Source of the DNA: CALCCV01 sp964388665 | GTDB taxonomy: Bacteria; Bdellovibrionota; Bdellovibrionia; Bdellovibrionales; Bdellovibrionaceae | Assembly (NCBI GenBank): GCA_964388665.1 | Contig: CAYMBJ010000014.1 | Location: 1 to 63,884 of the forward strand | Direction: 5' to 3' | Length of the DNA: 63,884 nt | In this document: one piece after another, positions 1 through 7,788 of the stretch | Position numbering within the stretch: position 1 is the stretch's first letter | How the letters are laid out: every line of letters begins with the position of its first letter | The notes under the pieces: generated by a model | The model's database searches: none | What the model saw: only the letters and a program-made list of their open reading frames with translations | Told to the model about the DNA's origin: nothing | Made by a program: the position numbers and the translations under genes

Positions 1-240
1 ATCTCGCCCCATGTTATTTTTAGGTAATGCGACATCTTTCCTGAAACTGGGGGGTTTAGAGACGGCAAAATCGTTGAGACAGAGAAGAGCGAGAGGAGTG
101 AGAAGTCGGCTCCTGCTGAACTTTTTGAGAAAAATCCACCGCCATTTCGCCTAGAAATCAATCCAATCAAACAATATCTAAAAATCATTCCTCTAGTCGT
201 AGCCAACGCTTTTAGAAACCGTGCCCGCTCGCTCTTAACT
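1..240 (+). pseudogene. 3' end of an ABC ATPase / linker, apparently frameshifted into the permease
   Basis: The permease frame is open from base 28, and before the first start codon (241) it encodes typical protein sequence. At about 61-78 it reads DGKIVE, the usual end of an ABC-transporter ATPase domain. A charged linker follows, then ANAFRNRARSLLT, the cytoplasmic lead-in to the first membrane helix of MacB/FtsX permeases. No ATG, GTG or TTG exists in frame between 28 and 241. In the neighbouring frame residues such as LGNATSFLKL precede the six-G run at about 50-55, which fits an ATPase C-terminus. I infer a MacB-like ATPase-permease fusion interrupted by a frameshift (real or sequencing error) near the G run or the TAA at 25. 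Confidence 0.5.
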
Positions 241-1428
241 ATGCTTGGAGTTACGGTGGGTGTTGCTGCCGTCTGCGCGATGGTCACCCTTGGCAACTTT
301 ACCAAGGAGAAGATTTTAGATTCCTATGCAGACCTGGGCGTAAACACTATTATGTTTAGGGGCTATCCGAATTGGACCCTAAAGGCCACTGATGAATTTC
401 CCGTAAAATTTAGCTATTTTGATTGGGAAAATGAATTGGTGAAATTGAAGAAAATTTTTCCAAATGTTCAACATATATCTCCGAATATGACCAGCTGGAA
501 CTCCTCGGTCACCTTTGCTGGCAAATCGATTGAAAAGGAACCCAAGTTGACGGGGGTGTCAGAGGATGGACTGCGCATACTCGGAAGAACGCTTATCGCA
601 GGAAAAGGAATCAGCCAGTTTCACGTTGAGCGAAAGAGCTTCGTGTGCGTGATTGGTTTTGAAATTGGCAAACGGCTTTTTCCCAACTTATCTCCTGTTG
701 GGCAAGTTATTCACATTTCCCAGGACAGCAGCTCTTTTGCCTGCAAGGTCATTGGTGTTCTTGAGTCAAAAACATCGAACAAGGAATGGGCGAAACCGAA
801 CCTTCAGATTTTTGTGCCCTTTCCCGTGTTTCAGGCAGTGAGTGAGCAATGGTGGAACTCCCAGATCAAAGAGGTCACTATTCAACTTGCAAAGGGCTCA
901 GATGTGGAAAAAGTAGGGCAAGCGATTCGAAATTTTTTCGAAATGAAATATGGAAAATCAGGAAAGTTCAGCGTCGATTCAGATAGCATTCTTGTTGCCC
1001 AGATGCGAAAATTTTTGAATTTGTTCTCGATTCTTCTGGTTTCAATCGCTCTTGTGTCTTTGACCGTTGGAGGAATGGGCATTGCCAATATGATGCTCGT
1101 TTCCGTCTCGGAAAGATTAAAAGAGATCGGTATTCGAAAGTCAGTCGGGGCTACGCATTCTAGTATCAGAAATCAGTTTCTGCTCGAATCACTCATACTT
1201 TGCTTGGTCGCTGGATTGACTGGCATTTTGGTCGGAATTGCAGCCTATCAAGGGGCCATCTACGGTGCCTCTAAGCTGATCGATAAATTGGAATATCAAT
1301 GGGTGTTTGAACCGACCGCCATATTTCTTTCGTTAATTTCCATTGTTTCCGTCGGCCTATTGAGCGGCTTAGCTCCAGCCATCAAAGCCGAGAAACTACA
1401 GGTGATCGATGCCCTTCGAAGCGAATGA
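241..1428 (+). CDS. MacB/FtsX-family ABC transporter permease (N-terminus lies upstream)
   Basis: This is the membrane part of a MacB-type tripartite or lipoprotein-type exporter in the inner membrane. The first helix (MLGVTVGVAAVCAMV) is followed by a long periplasmic MacB_PCD domain. A C-terminal FtsX domain carries three helices (about residues 260-285, 315-340 and 365-385) and the conserved segment SERLKEIGIRKSVGA. The ATG at 241 is the first available start codon, but the reading frame is clearly coding upstream to base 28, including the conserved FRNRARSLLT segment, so the native protein is longer. It is probably fused to an ATPase that leaves the window. The end is normal (LRSE, TGA). 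Confidence 0.8.
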   Translation: MLGVTVGVAAVCAMVTLGNFTKEKILDSYADLGVNTIMFRGYPNWTLKATDEFPVKFSYFDWENELVKLKKIFPNVQHISPNMTSWNSSVTFAGKSIEKEPKLTGVSEDGLRILGRTLIAGKGISQFHVERKSFVCVIGFEIGKRLFPNLSPVGQVIHISQDSSSFACKVIGVLESKTSNKEWAKPNLQIFVPFPVFQAVSEQWWNSQIKEVTIQLAKGSDVEKVGQAIRNFFEMKYGKSGKFSVDSDSILVAQMRKFLNLFSILLVSIALVSLTVGGMGIANMMLVSVSERLKEIGIRKSVGATHSSIRNQFLLESLILCLVAGLTGILVGIAAYQGAIYGASKLIDKLEYQWVFEPTAIFLSLISIVSVGLLSGLAPAIKAEKLQVIDALRSE

Positions 1429-1834
1429 TCCTTTTGAGGAGATCGTGGCGGCAGCTAACGGCCCTGATGCCGCAAGCTGGGCGAACATCCATTCGACACT
1501 GTTAATATTTCACAACCGACCAATGTATTTACATCAGAAATTCGTTGGATACTTTGGATCGCAATCTAATCAAGAATAGAAGCCGGGCAGAATTTACAGT
1601 TCTCACTGACGCAACAACAATTGTGGGCGATCACAGCGCATTTGTCTGACTCCAAACCCTCGACCATTTGTGCTTAATTTTTTTGGGCATGCAATTTGCT
1701 TTAGCTTCTGCCGTGGACACTCAACACGCACTGGTATTCTTTGCGAGAAATTGAACGTGTCTATAGTGGAGTGGACTCCGGTATATGTGGTTCACTTTGG
1801 GGATTTAAAATATCAACTTGGCCTTGGGGGAAAA
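1429..1834. other. 406-bp stretch without a convincing gene
   Basis: The gap lies between the permease and the secreted protein starting at 1835. The frame of the latter is open back to a start at 1670, but that extension has no ribosome binding site and reads unlike protein. A weak stem GCGGCA (1448-1453) with TGCCGC (1468-1473) follows the permease stop without a T run. I see no RNA gene or recognisable regulatory site. Confidence 0.4.
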
Positions 1835-2677
1835 ATGGGGAAATATTCTAAAACTATTTTAGCAATTGTGTTTTTTGGTACAACTTTGATTGCCTCTGCA
1901 AATGCAATCGCAGACTCAGGTTTGACGTGGATTAGGAGTGCGAAGGCCCGATGTATGGAGCCTTTGCCTGGAGAACCCGTAGTATACAATTCTGATTTCA
2001 ACTGGAATATGAGTCTGACAGAAATGCAGGACCGTTTTAATATGATCAATGAATCAGGAAAGCGCCTTCAGAACCGCGCCTTTTGGTCAGAAACAGACAA
2101 ACAATTTGTTTTTTCTCTCAAGAGCGGCAAGGTTTGGATTCCGGCAAATTTTTTGCTTAGTGTAAAATTGCAGGTTGAAAATGCACTTTTGCGCGACTAC
2201 GCCAGCTATGTGTTTTTTCCTGACATGGGTCACAGTCACTTTATGATGCCGCCTGCCGATTTCGATCGGGATGTGTTAGGTAATCAGGGAGCAGAAAATA
2301 AACACAAGATTTACACTGCACTGCTGAACAATTCGAACTTGCGAGTGCTGTACCACACTGCAGAGCAGTTGCGAATGATGGACGAACAGAAGCAATTGAT
2401 ACCTGACACTTTCTTGCTGTGGCGCTATTTTACTCGCAATCTGGTGGGTGACAATCGTCGCCAAGGAACGCTGGAAATCTTCAAAAAACTCACCGGAAAT
2501 TTTAACACCCTTGGTGAAACAGAGACACCGACTCTGAAGTGGTACAGCGCAGGATTCAATATCAGTACGAGTAAGAACGGTTGTTTTTCCTATACTAAGG
2601 GTGATCAGACATTTTATTTTGACCTGTCCTTGTCAGATCTACCAATGGATCCGGCCAAAGCATCTGCAAACGATTAA
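1835..2677 (+). CDS. Secreted protein of unknown function
   Basis: I do not recognise the family. I chose the ATG at 1835 because a GGGGG ribosome binding motif precedes it and the protein then starts with a clear signal peptide (MGKYSKTILAIVFFGTTL, cleavage near ANA-IADS). The frame is open further upstream to 1670, which would bury the signal peptide 55 residues in. The mature part is about 255 residues, soluble, rich in aromatic and charged residues, with only two cysteines (in ARCMEP and NGCFSY) that could form a disulphide. Predicted location is the periplasm or outside the cell. It stands alone, with a dispersed repeat right after its stop. Confidence 0.7.
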   Translation: MGKYSKTILAIVFFGTTLIASANAIADSGLTWIRSAKARCMEPLPGEPVVYNSDFNWNMSLTEMQDRFNMINESGKRLQNRAFWSETDKQFVFSLKSGKVWIPANFLLSVKLQVENALLRDYASYVFFPDMGHSHFMMPPADFDRDVLGNQGAENKHKIYTALLNNSNLRVLYHTAEQLRMMDEQKQLIPDTFLLWRYFTRNLVGDNRRQGTLEIFKKLTGNFNTLGETETPTLKWYSAGFNISTSKNGCFSYTKGDQTFYFDLSLSDLPMDPAKASAND

Positions 2678-2681
2678 CAGG

Positions 2682-2705
2682 TTCCTGAAAAACTCAGCTA
2701 CAGGC
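2682..2705 (+). repeat. Dispersed CCTGAAAAACTCAG repeat, copy A
   Basis: A 24-bp element begins five bases after the stop codon of the preceding gene. It matches 13314-13337 and the reverse complement of 53251-53274 at nearly every position. Its ends are complementary (CCTG...CAGG), so it can fold as a weak hairpin. Its position after a stop codon suggests a role in 3'-end formation, which is inference. Confidence 0.65.
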
Positions 2706-2804
2706 GCCTCAAAAAGGTAAAGATGCCCAATCTTTGGAAGAGGCCCCAAATATTGTACCCGCGACGAGGCCGATGGTGTATCGTGACCTCTTGGAGGACA
2801 GGAT

Positions 2805-3320
2805 ATGGAAAAAACCAAGCACATTATGTCGAAAGATCTCATCACCATTGATCCGGATGCAAGCGTCAACGACGCCTATCAGCTGATGAAAAACAATTGG
2901 GTTCGCCATCTGCCGGTCATAGACAAAACTGGAAAACTCCTGGGTATCATCAGCGATAGAGATCTGCTTCGAGCCACAAAGTCAGCATCCATTCCGAAAA
3001 CAAGTGGCAAAGGAGCTGTCTCACAAAGTTGGTACATAGAGCCCGAGGTGCGAGTGCGTGACTTTATGGCTAGCCCGGCTGTCATGTTCGACCGTGATAC
3101 CCCCATTCAATCCATCGTTGAGAAAATGATCAAAGACAAGGTTTCTGCATTTGTTATTTCGGAGAAAGATCAACCCATTGGAATCGTCACCACCGATGAT
3201 TGCCTTCACCTTTTGCAGCATCTTCTGAGTGAAGACACTGGCAACTGGACTTGGAACAATTGGTACTTGAGCCCGGCATTTCAGAATGCTGTGCACTCTA
3301 TCGGTCAGACCGGAATCTGA
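2805..3320 (+). CDS. Two-CBS-domain protein
   Basis: A 171-residue protein made almost wholly of a tandem CBS pair (Bateman module), which in other proteins binds adenine nucleotides or SAM and senses energy state. The first CBS covers about residues 6-55 (VRHLPVIDKTGKLLGIISDRDLL) and the second about 85-140 (VSAFVISEKDQPIGIVTTDDCL). There is no catalytic partner domain, so it is probably a stand-alone regulator. A good ribosome binding site (TTGGAGGACAGG) precedes the ATG. Its TGA stop abuts, with no gap, the stop of the convergent VCBS gene. Confidence 0.9.
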   Translation: MEKTKHIMSKDLITIDPDASVNDAYQLMKNNWVRHLPVIDKTGKLLGIISDRDLLRATKSASIPKTSGKGAVSQSWYIEPEVRVRDFMASPAVMFDRDTPIQSIVEKMIKDKVSAFVISEKDQPIGIVTTDDCLHLLQHLLSEDTGNWTWNNWYLSPAFQNAVHSIGQTGI

Positions 3321-4595
3321 TCAGTGATCTCGCAGCGACATAAAATAGAGGAGATTGGTGTCATAAGCTGGAATTATAAAATCAGCCCAGCCATCATTAT
3401 TAAAATCACGAATCAGCGGCTCACCCACCGTAGATTTGGTATCTAGAATGATGTGCTCTGTGTACTGCCAATCATTTGCAAAATTCGAATCAGGTACGAG
3501 CAAATGAGCTCGCTGCGAACCATCTCCTGATACCAACACCCATGGCTTTTCGATTCCGGCAAGTTTCGCTTGCGGAACAAAGGCCTTAGCCACTCCGGGC
3601 GAGGCTTGACCAATACCAGGTTGCAGAGTTTCAATTCCTGTCAGTAAAGTGTGTCGCTGCCACTTGCCAGTTCGCAAATCTTCGGGCGTTTCGTAAGCAA
3701 ACACACTGGCACTCTCATCATTTTGGTGATTGGTCACCAAAAGCTCATCTCTGCCATCGTTATTTAAATCATAAAAGTTTAAATCAAATGGCGCACCCAT
3801 AGCTCTGTCGATCACTCGACTTTTGATGCCACCACTAGCATCCAGCCAGTACAATGAAAGTTGCTTTTTGCTAAATTCAGCCGTGACGATCATGACATCG
3901 GCGCTGCCTTTATCTCTGAAGACACGAAAATGGATGTCCGGGCCCTTTGCCAAAACCACCTCCGGCCAATTTCGCGAAATGGGATTGCGGGGACGCTGGA
4001 GCCACACCAACTCGCCATCTGGCTCACCAAAGACTGTTGGAATTTTGGAGCGTGCCGTAATGATGTCCTGCCTGCCAGTTCCCGTCACATCGACAAATTC
4101 TGCACGATGATAAAAGTAGTCAAATTTCCTTCGGGTAAGCTCAGTAACAACTCCCGTGACGGCATCCAGAAAGCTGACTGCGCCCGTCGTCTTGGTCGGC
4201 ATCAAAAATCCTGAGGTCACCAAATACCCTTCCTTGCCCCAAATGGACCGATCGAGATACTGGACTTCATTGGGCCAAACAATATCATGAGTGATCACTT
4301 TGGCGTGAGGCTTAGCATAATCAAAAATGGCTTCAATATTTCGTACGCTATAGATGTGATCTCTACCAATCAGTCCAAAAGAGGATACGAGAAGATCCGT
4401 GGACCCCGTCTCATTGACTCCGGGCCGCAGGGATAAAAACGCGGGATGCAAAATCTTTAGCTCATTCACCGGCACCACAGACCAATTGTCGCGACTAAAG
4501 GTCTTGGCCTTGCTCTTAGAATTGGCGGTGGCGGTGGCAACAATTGCCAAAACAAAAAAGCAGCAAAACAAATAATTAAAGCATATATTTTTCAT
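3321..4595 (-). CDS. Secreted FG-GAP/VCBS-repeat protein
   Basis: A 424-residue exported protein. A signal peptide (MKNICFNYLFCCFFVLAIV, cleavage near TANS) is followed by repeats typical of VCBS/FG-GAP beta-propellers with DxNxDG-like calcium-binding loops: VDVTGTGRQDII, YDLNNDGRDELL and RDFNNDGWADFI. Such propellers usually mediate protein or glycan contacts at the surface. No enzymatic domain is visible. The stop TGA overlaps a TGATCA palindrome whose other half is the stop of the convergent CBS gene. Substrate or partner unknown. Confidence 0.8.
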   Translation of the reverse strand: MKNICFNYLFCCFFVLAIVATATANSKSKAKTFSRDNWSVVPVNELKILHPAFLSLRPGVNETGSTDLLVSSFGLIGRDHIYSVRNIEAIFDYAKPHAKVITHDIVWPNEVQYLDRSIWGKEGYLVTSGFLMPTKTTGAVSFLDAVTGVVTELTRRKFDYFYHRAEFVDVTGTGRQDIITARSKIPTVFGEPDGELVWLQRPRNPISRNWPEVVLAKGPDIHFRVFRDKGSADVMIVTAEFSKKQLSLYWLDASGGIKSRVIDRAMGAPFDLNFYDLNNDGRDELLVTNHQNDESASVFAYETPEDLRTGKWQRHTLLTGIETLQPGIGQASPGVAKAFVPQAKLAGIEKPWVLVSGDGSQRAHLLVPDSNFANDWQYTEHIILDTKSTVGEPLIRDFNNDGWADFIIPAYDTNLLYFMSLRDH

Positions 4596-4647
4596 AAGGT
4601 CTGAAGAATAAAAGGCGAATCAGCCGCTTGTCATTTGATTTTTCAAA

Positions 4648-4842
4648 TCAATCAAATCCGGAACTGCGCTCCATATGCGCCTGATACTTCTCTCTCTCCT
4701 CGTTCCACACCACATGAATCTCAATGGGGTGACAACAGACCTGACAATCCTCGATGACATCTTGCTCAATCCCACCGCCATCATCAATCTCAACATATTG
4801 ATTCTTCCAGCAAAAGGGGCACTGTATTCGTACCCGACTCAC
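4648..4842 (-). CDS. CPXCG-motif cysteine-rich protein
   Basis: A 64-residue protein with CPFC near the N-terminus and CQVCCHP in the middle, the pattern of the small CPXCG family (Cys_rich_CPXG), likely a zinc-ribbon protein of unknown role. It starts with GTG overlapping the TGA stop of the upstream yihY-like gene (GTGA), so the two are translationally coupled. The acidic block DDGGGIEQDVIEDC between the cysteine pairs is typical of the family. Confidence 0.85.
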   Translation of the reverse strand: MSRVRIQCPFCWKNQYVEIDDGGGIEQDVIEDCQVCCHPIEIHVVWNEEREKYQAHMERSSGFD

Positions 4843-6032
4843 TGCATTTCCTTTGCGCCATCGACTCTTGCTGAGTCTTCTTTTAACAATCTCGTACGTC
4901 CATCAATGGATTCTCGAGGAATTGGACTGTAGCGAATCTTGTTCAACTCTGTTACGACCAAACTCATCGCCGCCGTTGTATCGGTAAATTTTCTATAATA
5001 TTCATTTTCTTTTCTGCGTCCCAATAGTTTCAAATCCATCAGATAAGACATATGCCTCGCGATTACGCTCTGATCCCAAGGAACGACCGCCAAGATCTGC
5101 TTAATATTGTAGTGAGAATCAGCTTGTGAAGAAAAGGCACGCACAATATCCAGCAGCAACTCAGGTGATAGCTGGCTCTCTGGCTTGGCAATCAAAAAAT
5201 GACCCGCGCGTCGCTGATCCAAAAAATAACAGAATTCCGCCCCCAGCAAAAACACAAGACAGGCCAAGTAGACCCATAAAAAGAAAATCGGTAGCGCAGC
5301 AAGTGTGCCATAGACGCTCGCTTGCAATGCTGCCGAGGCATAAAAAGTGTATGCATATTTCAAGATTTCAAATGTGAGTGCAGTTAAAACTCCAGAAACT
5401 ATGGCCGCACGCCAATCGACAAATGTGTGAGGAATGAAGAGATACAACAGGGAAAACATGGTCGCTGCCATAACGTAAGGAAGCACAGCGAGAATGAAGA
5501 TAAATAGGTGCGAAATCCAAAGTCCCTCCTGAGTCATGAATGCCGCCAGATAGGACGTCAAATAGACAGAACCAGCAATCACTAGCGGAGCAAAAAGCAC
5601 GGTCAAAGTGTACATAGTCAACTGTCGGCGCCAGGAGCGGCTGCTCCCAATACCCCAGATGTTATTCAACGCATCTTCAATTTGAATGATAGTCGTAATC
5701 GCCGAATACAAAAAACCAAAAATACCGAAAAGACCTAGAGCCCCTGGAGCAATTCTGGTCTGTAGGGTTTGAATGTAACCTTTTATCTGCATTCCCACTG
5801 ATGGAGCCAGATAGTCCAACGCCATTTTTTGCAATAGCTTCTGGAGCTGCTCAAGTCCCCCAAAAATTGCAAACACAGAGTATGCGATAGCAAGAATTGG
5901 AATAAAGCTAAAAATAACTTTAAAGGCCAAGGCTGAGGCCCGCACGGTCACTCCATCACGCTCCGCCTTATCATAGAATATGAAAAGTACTTTTTTAAAG
6001 CTAAGCAGCTGTCGCCTGATCCTATCCCACAT
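4839..6032 (-). CDS. YihY/BrkB-family inner-membrane protein
   Basis: A 397-residue integral membrane protein with about six helices in residues 35-265 and the family hallmarks: VRASALAFKVIFSFIPILAI near the N-terminus, the middle segment AITTIIQIEDALNNIWG, and the later FVDWRAAIVSGVLTALTFEILK. The family (PF03631) was once annotated as ribonuclease BN; the transport or envelope role is still unclear. The last ~110 residues are cytoplasmic and resemble a winged-helix extension seen in longer homologues (DIVRAFSS...ILAVVPWDQSVIARHMSYLMDLKLL). Coupled to the CPXCG gene by overlap. No clear ribosome binding site precedes the ATG, so the start is less certain. Confidence 0.88.
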   Translation of the reverse strand: MWDRIRRQLLSFKKVLFIFYDKAERDGVTVRASALAFKVIFSFIPILAIAYSVFAIFGGLEQLQKLLQKMALDYLAPSVGMQIKGYIQTLQTRIAPGALGLFGIFGFLYSAITTIIQIEDALNNIWGIGSSRSWRRQLTMYTLTVLFAPLVIAGSVYLTSYLAAFMTQEGLWISHLFIFILAVLPYVMAATMFSLLYLFIPHTFVDWRAAIVSGVLTALTFEILKYAYTFYASAALQASVYGTLAALPIFFLWVYLACLVFLLGAEFCYFLDQRRAGHFLIAKPESQLSPELLLDIVRAFSSQADSHYNIKQILAVVPWDQSVIARHMSYLMDLKLLGRRKENEYYRKFTDTTAAMSLVVTELNKIRYSPIPRESIDGRTRLLKEDSARVDGAKEMQ

Positions 6033-6101
6033 GGAACGGTTCTAGCTAAATCAAGCCCATCAAGCATGCCGCAGTGAATTGACAATAGATCAAAAAAAAA
6101 C

Positions 6102-7502
6102 TCAGATGTCTAGCCCAGCTTCATTTAGAATTCTATAATATTCATTTTTCTTTTCAGCTGTGAGGCGTGAGGGTTCGCCCGCTTCACCCATAAAGGAATG
6201 GGCGTATCCGATTTGAGTCAATGTAAGGTTTTGGCGCGAGAGACTTTCCCGAAGTCTTTCAATCAATTTTGTGCGCGCGCTGCCAATATTCAACCCTGTT
6301 CTCGATTCAAGCGCCTTTTTCTCGGCTATGGTTAGGGCATTTTGATCAAATTTAAGATCATAGACTCTACGAAGGTAATCAAAGGCTTTTGCAAAGTGAG
6401 TACCTGGAATCATGAGCAGGTCTTCGCCCGCTAATATGGAATTCACATAGACTGCATGCAGCTCTTCTCTTGGTAGCTTACCGTAATTGCCCATCCACAT
6501 TGCGTCGCTGACCCGTATTCCTTCAAACCCAAGTCTTTTGACCAGAAGCTCCGTTAAAATAGTCGGACTTTCTGTCGTGAGGTGTTGCGAATCCAAAAAG
6601 GGAAATTTCGCATGGGAAGACATAAAACTGAGAGCATACTGCTGGTCATTTTCATTCACAAAATCTACAAGCCTTTTAAATGGCATCAAATGCGAATCTA
6701 ATTCTTCGCGACTGGATAAATTCGACTGTGAATCACCATCATGAGTATCACCACTAACAGAACCCAGACCGGGAAAATGCTTGGTTACTAAGACAATGTG
6801 CTTAGATTCAATAAAGGATTTTAGTATCTCTCCTATGCATTCAGAGACGATTTCAGGAGTATCAGAGATACCCCGCACTAACATTAAGTTTTTTCGAAGG
6901 TCACTGACAGTGGCTAGAGGATAATTGATCCCAATGTTCATGAGTTCATCCGCCATGATTGCCCCGTGCAATCGACAGGCTAGTTTGCGATCCTCCCTAT
7001 TTTGAACTCTTCCCAACCAAGCAGGGTGAGCAAGGTCCGTCATGCCTGTCCTAATTCTTTGTATCCCTGGAATCTTACGGTGAGAAAGCGATGTCGTGAT
7101 ACCTCCGCCCTCATAATCGACCGAGTAGAGTAGCGGCTGAGAGTGCACTCTCTCGGAATGCAACGAATATTCTCGAATCACCTCTCGGGTTTGAGCTCCT
7201 GAGGCACTGTCGGAATTCCAAAACAGAATTCCACCGGGCGCATGCTCCGCAATTGCTGGCAACATGGTCGAATTGACAAAGATTTTGGACTGCTCCACCA
7301 AAAACATTCGTCCAAATTGGTTTCGCATCGGGTCTGATGAGGTCCTCTCAGGATGCTCATCCCGAGAGTAAAAGTCCTCCGATTCCTCGAGAGACGCTGT
7401 GCAACCAACAGTCGCAAAATAAGAAAAAATTGGAATCATCAATAGGGTCAACGTCCACTTTAGATGGATGATATTCCTACTATACATGTCCTTGACTTCC
7501 AT
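6102..7502 (-). CDS. Glycoside hydrolase family 3 (NagZ-like) putative lipoprotein
   Basis: A 466-residue GH3 N-domain protein, the class that includes beta-N-acetylhexosaminidase NagZ of peptidoglycan recycling. Visible motifs are the barrel strand LLYSVDYEGG, the segment TKHFPGLG with DTH after it (the flexible loop that carries the Asp-His acid/base in NagZ), and VSDAMWMGNYG holding the likely nucleophile Asp. The usual histidine of KHFPGHG is leucine here. The N-terminus has a hydrophobic segment ending in VGC-TAS, which could be a lipobox, so the protein may sit in the periplasm rather than the cytosol like NagZ. A second in-frame ATG lies at 7487. Exact substrate unproven. Confidence 0.8.
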   Translation of the reverse strand: MEVKDMYSRNIIHLKWTLTLLMIPIFSYFATVGCTASLEESEDFYSRDEHPERTSSDPMRNQFGRMFLVEQSKIFVNSTMLPAIAEHAPGGILFWNSDSASGAQTREVIREYSLHSERVHSQPLLYSVDYEGGGITTSLSHRKIPGIQRIRTGMTDLAHPAWLGRVQNREDRKLACRLHGAIMADELMNIGINYPLATVSDLRKNLMLVRGISDTPEIVSECIGEILKSFIESKHIVLVTKHFPGLGSVSGDTHDGDSQSNLSSREELDSHLMPFKRLVDFVNENDQQYALSFMSSHAKFPFLDSQHLTTESPTILTELLVKRLGFEGIRVSDAMWMGNYGKLPREELHAVYVNSILAGEDLLMIPGTHFAKAFDYLRRVYDLKFDQNALTIAEKKALESRTGLNIGSARTKLIERLRESLSRQNLTLTQIGYAHSFMGEAGEPSRLTAEKKNEYYRILNEAGLDI

Positions 7503-7788
7503 TTGAATAGCTCGCTTCTCAGTTTTACTAGCCCATTAATTGGGAATTTCGTTCAGTTAAAGACAATTTCAATTTATGTGCCAGTTGGTGTTAGATCATG
7601 GGTGATTTCAACGCCTATCCTATGACTAGACTTTGGTCAGTTGCGAGAATCCAATGCACTAAAATGCCCGGCGGGATTGTGGTGGGTTGCGAAAACTGTA
7701 CTGCAATCGCAATTAACCAGGTAGACTCAGCAATTCAGAAACTTGACTCACAAACTTCAACACTGACTCTAACAAAGCGAGGTACAAA

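Noticed and set aside
1670..1834. N-terminal extension of the secreted protein to 1670
   Set aside because: It would place the signal peptide 55 residues inside and has no ribosome binding site; the ATG at 1835 fits far better.
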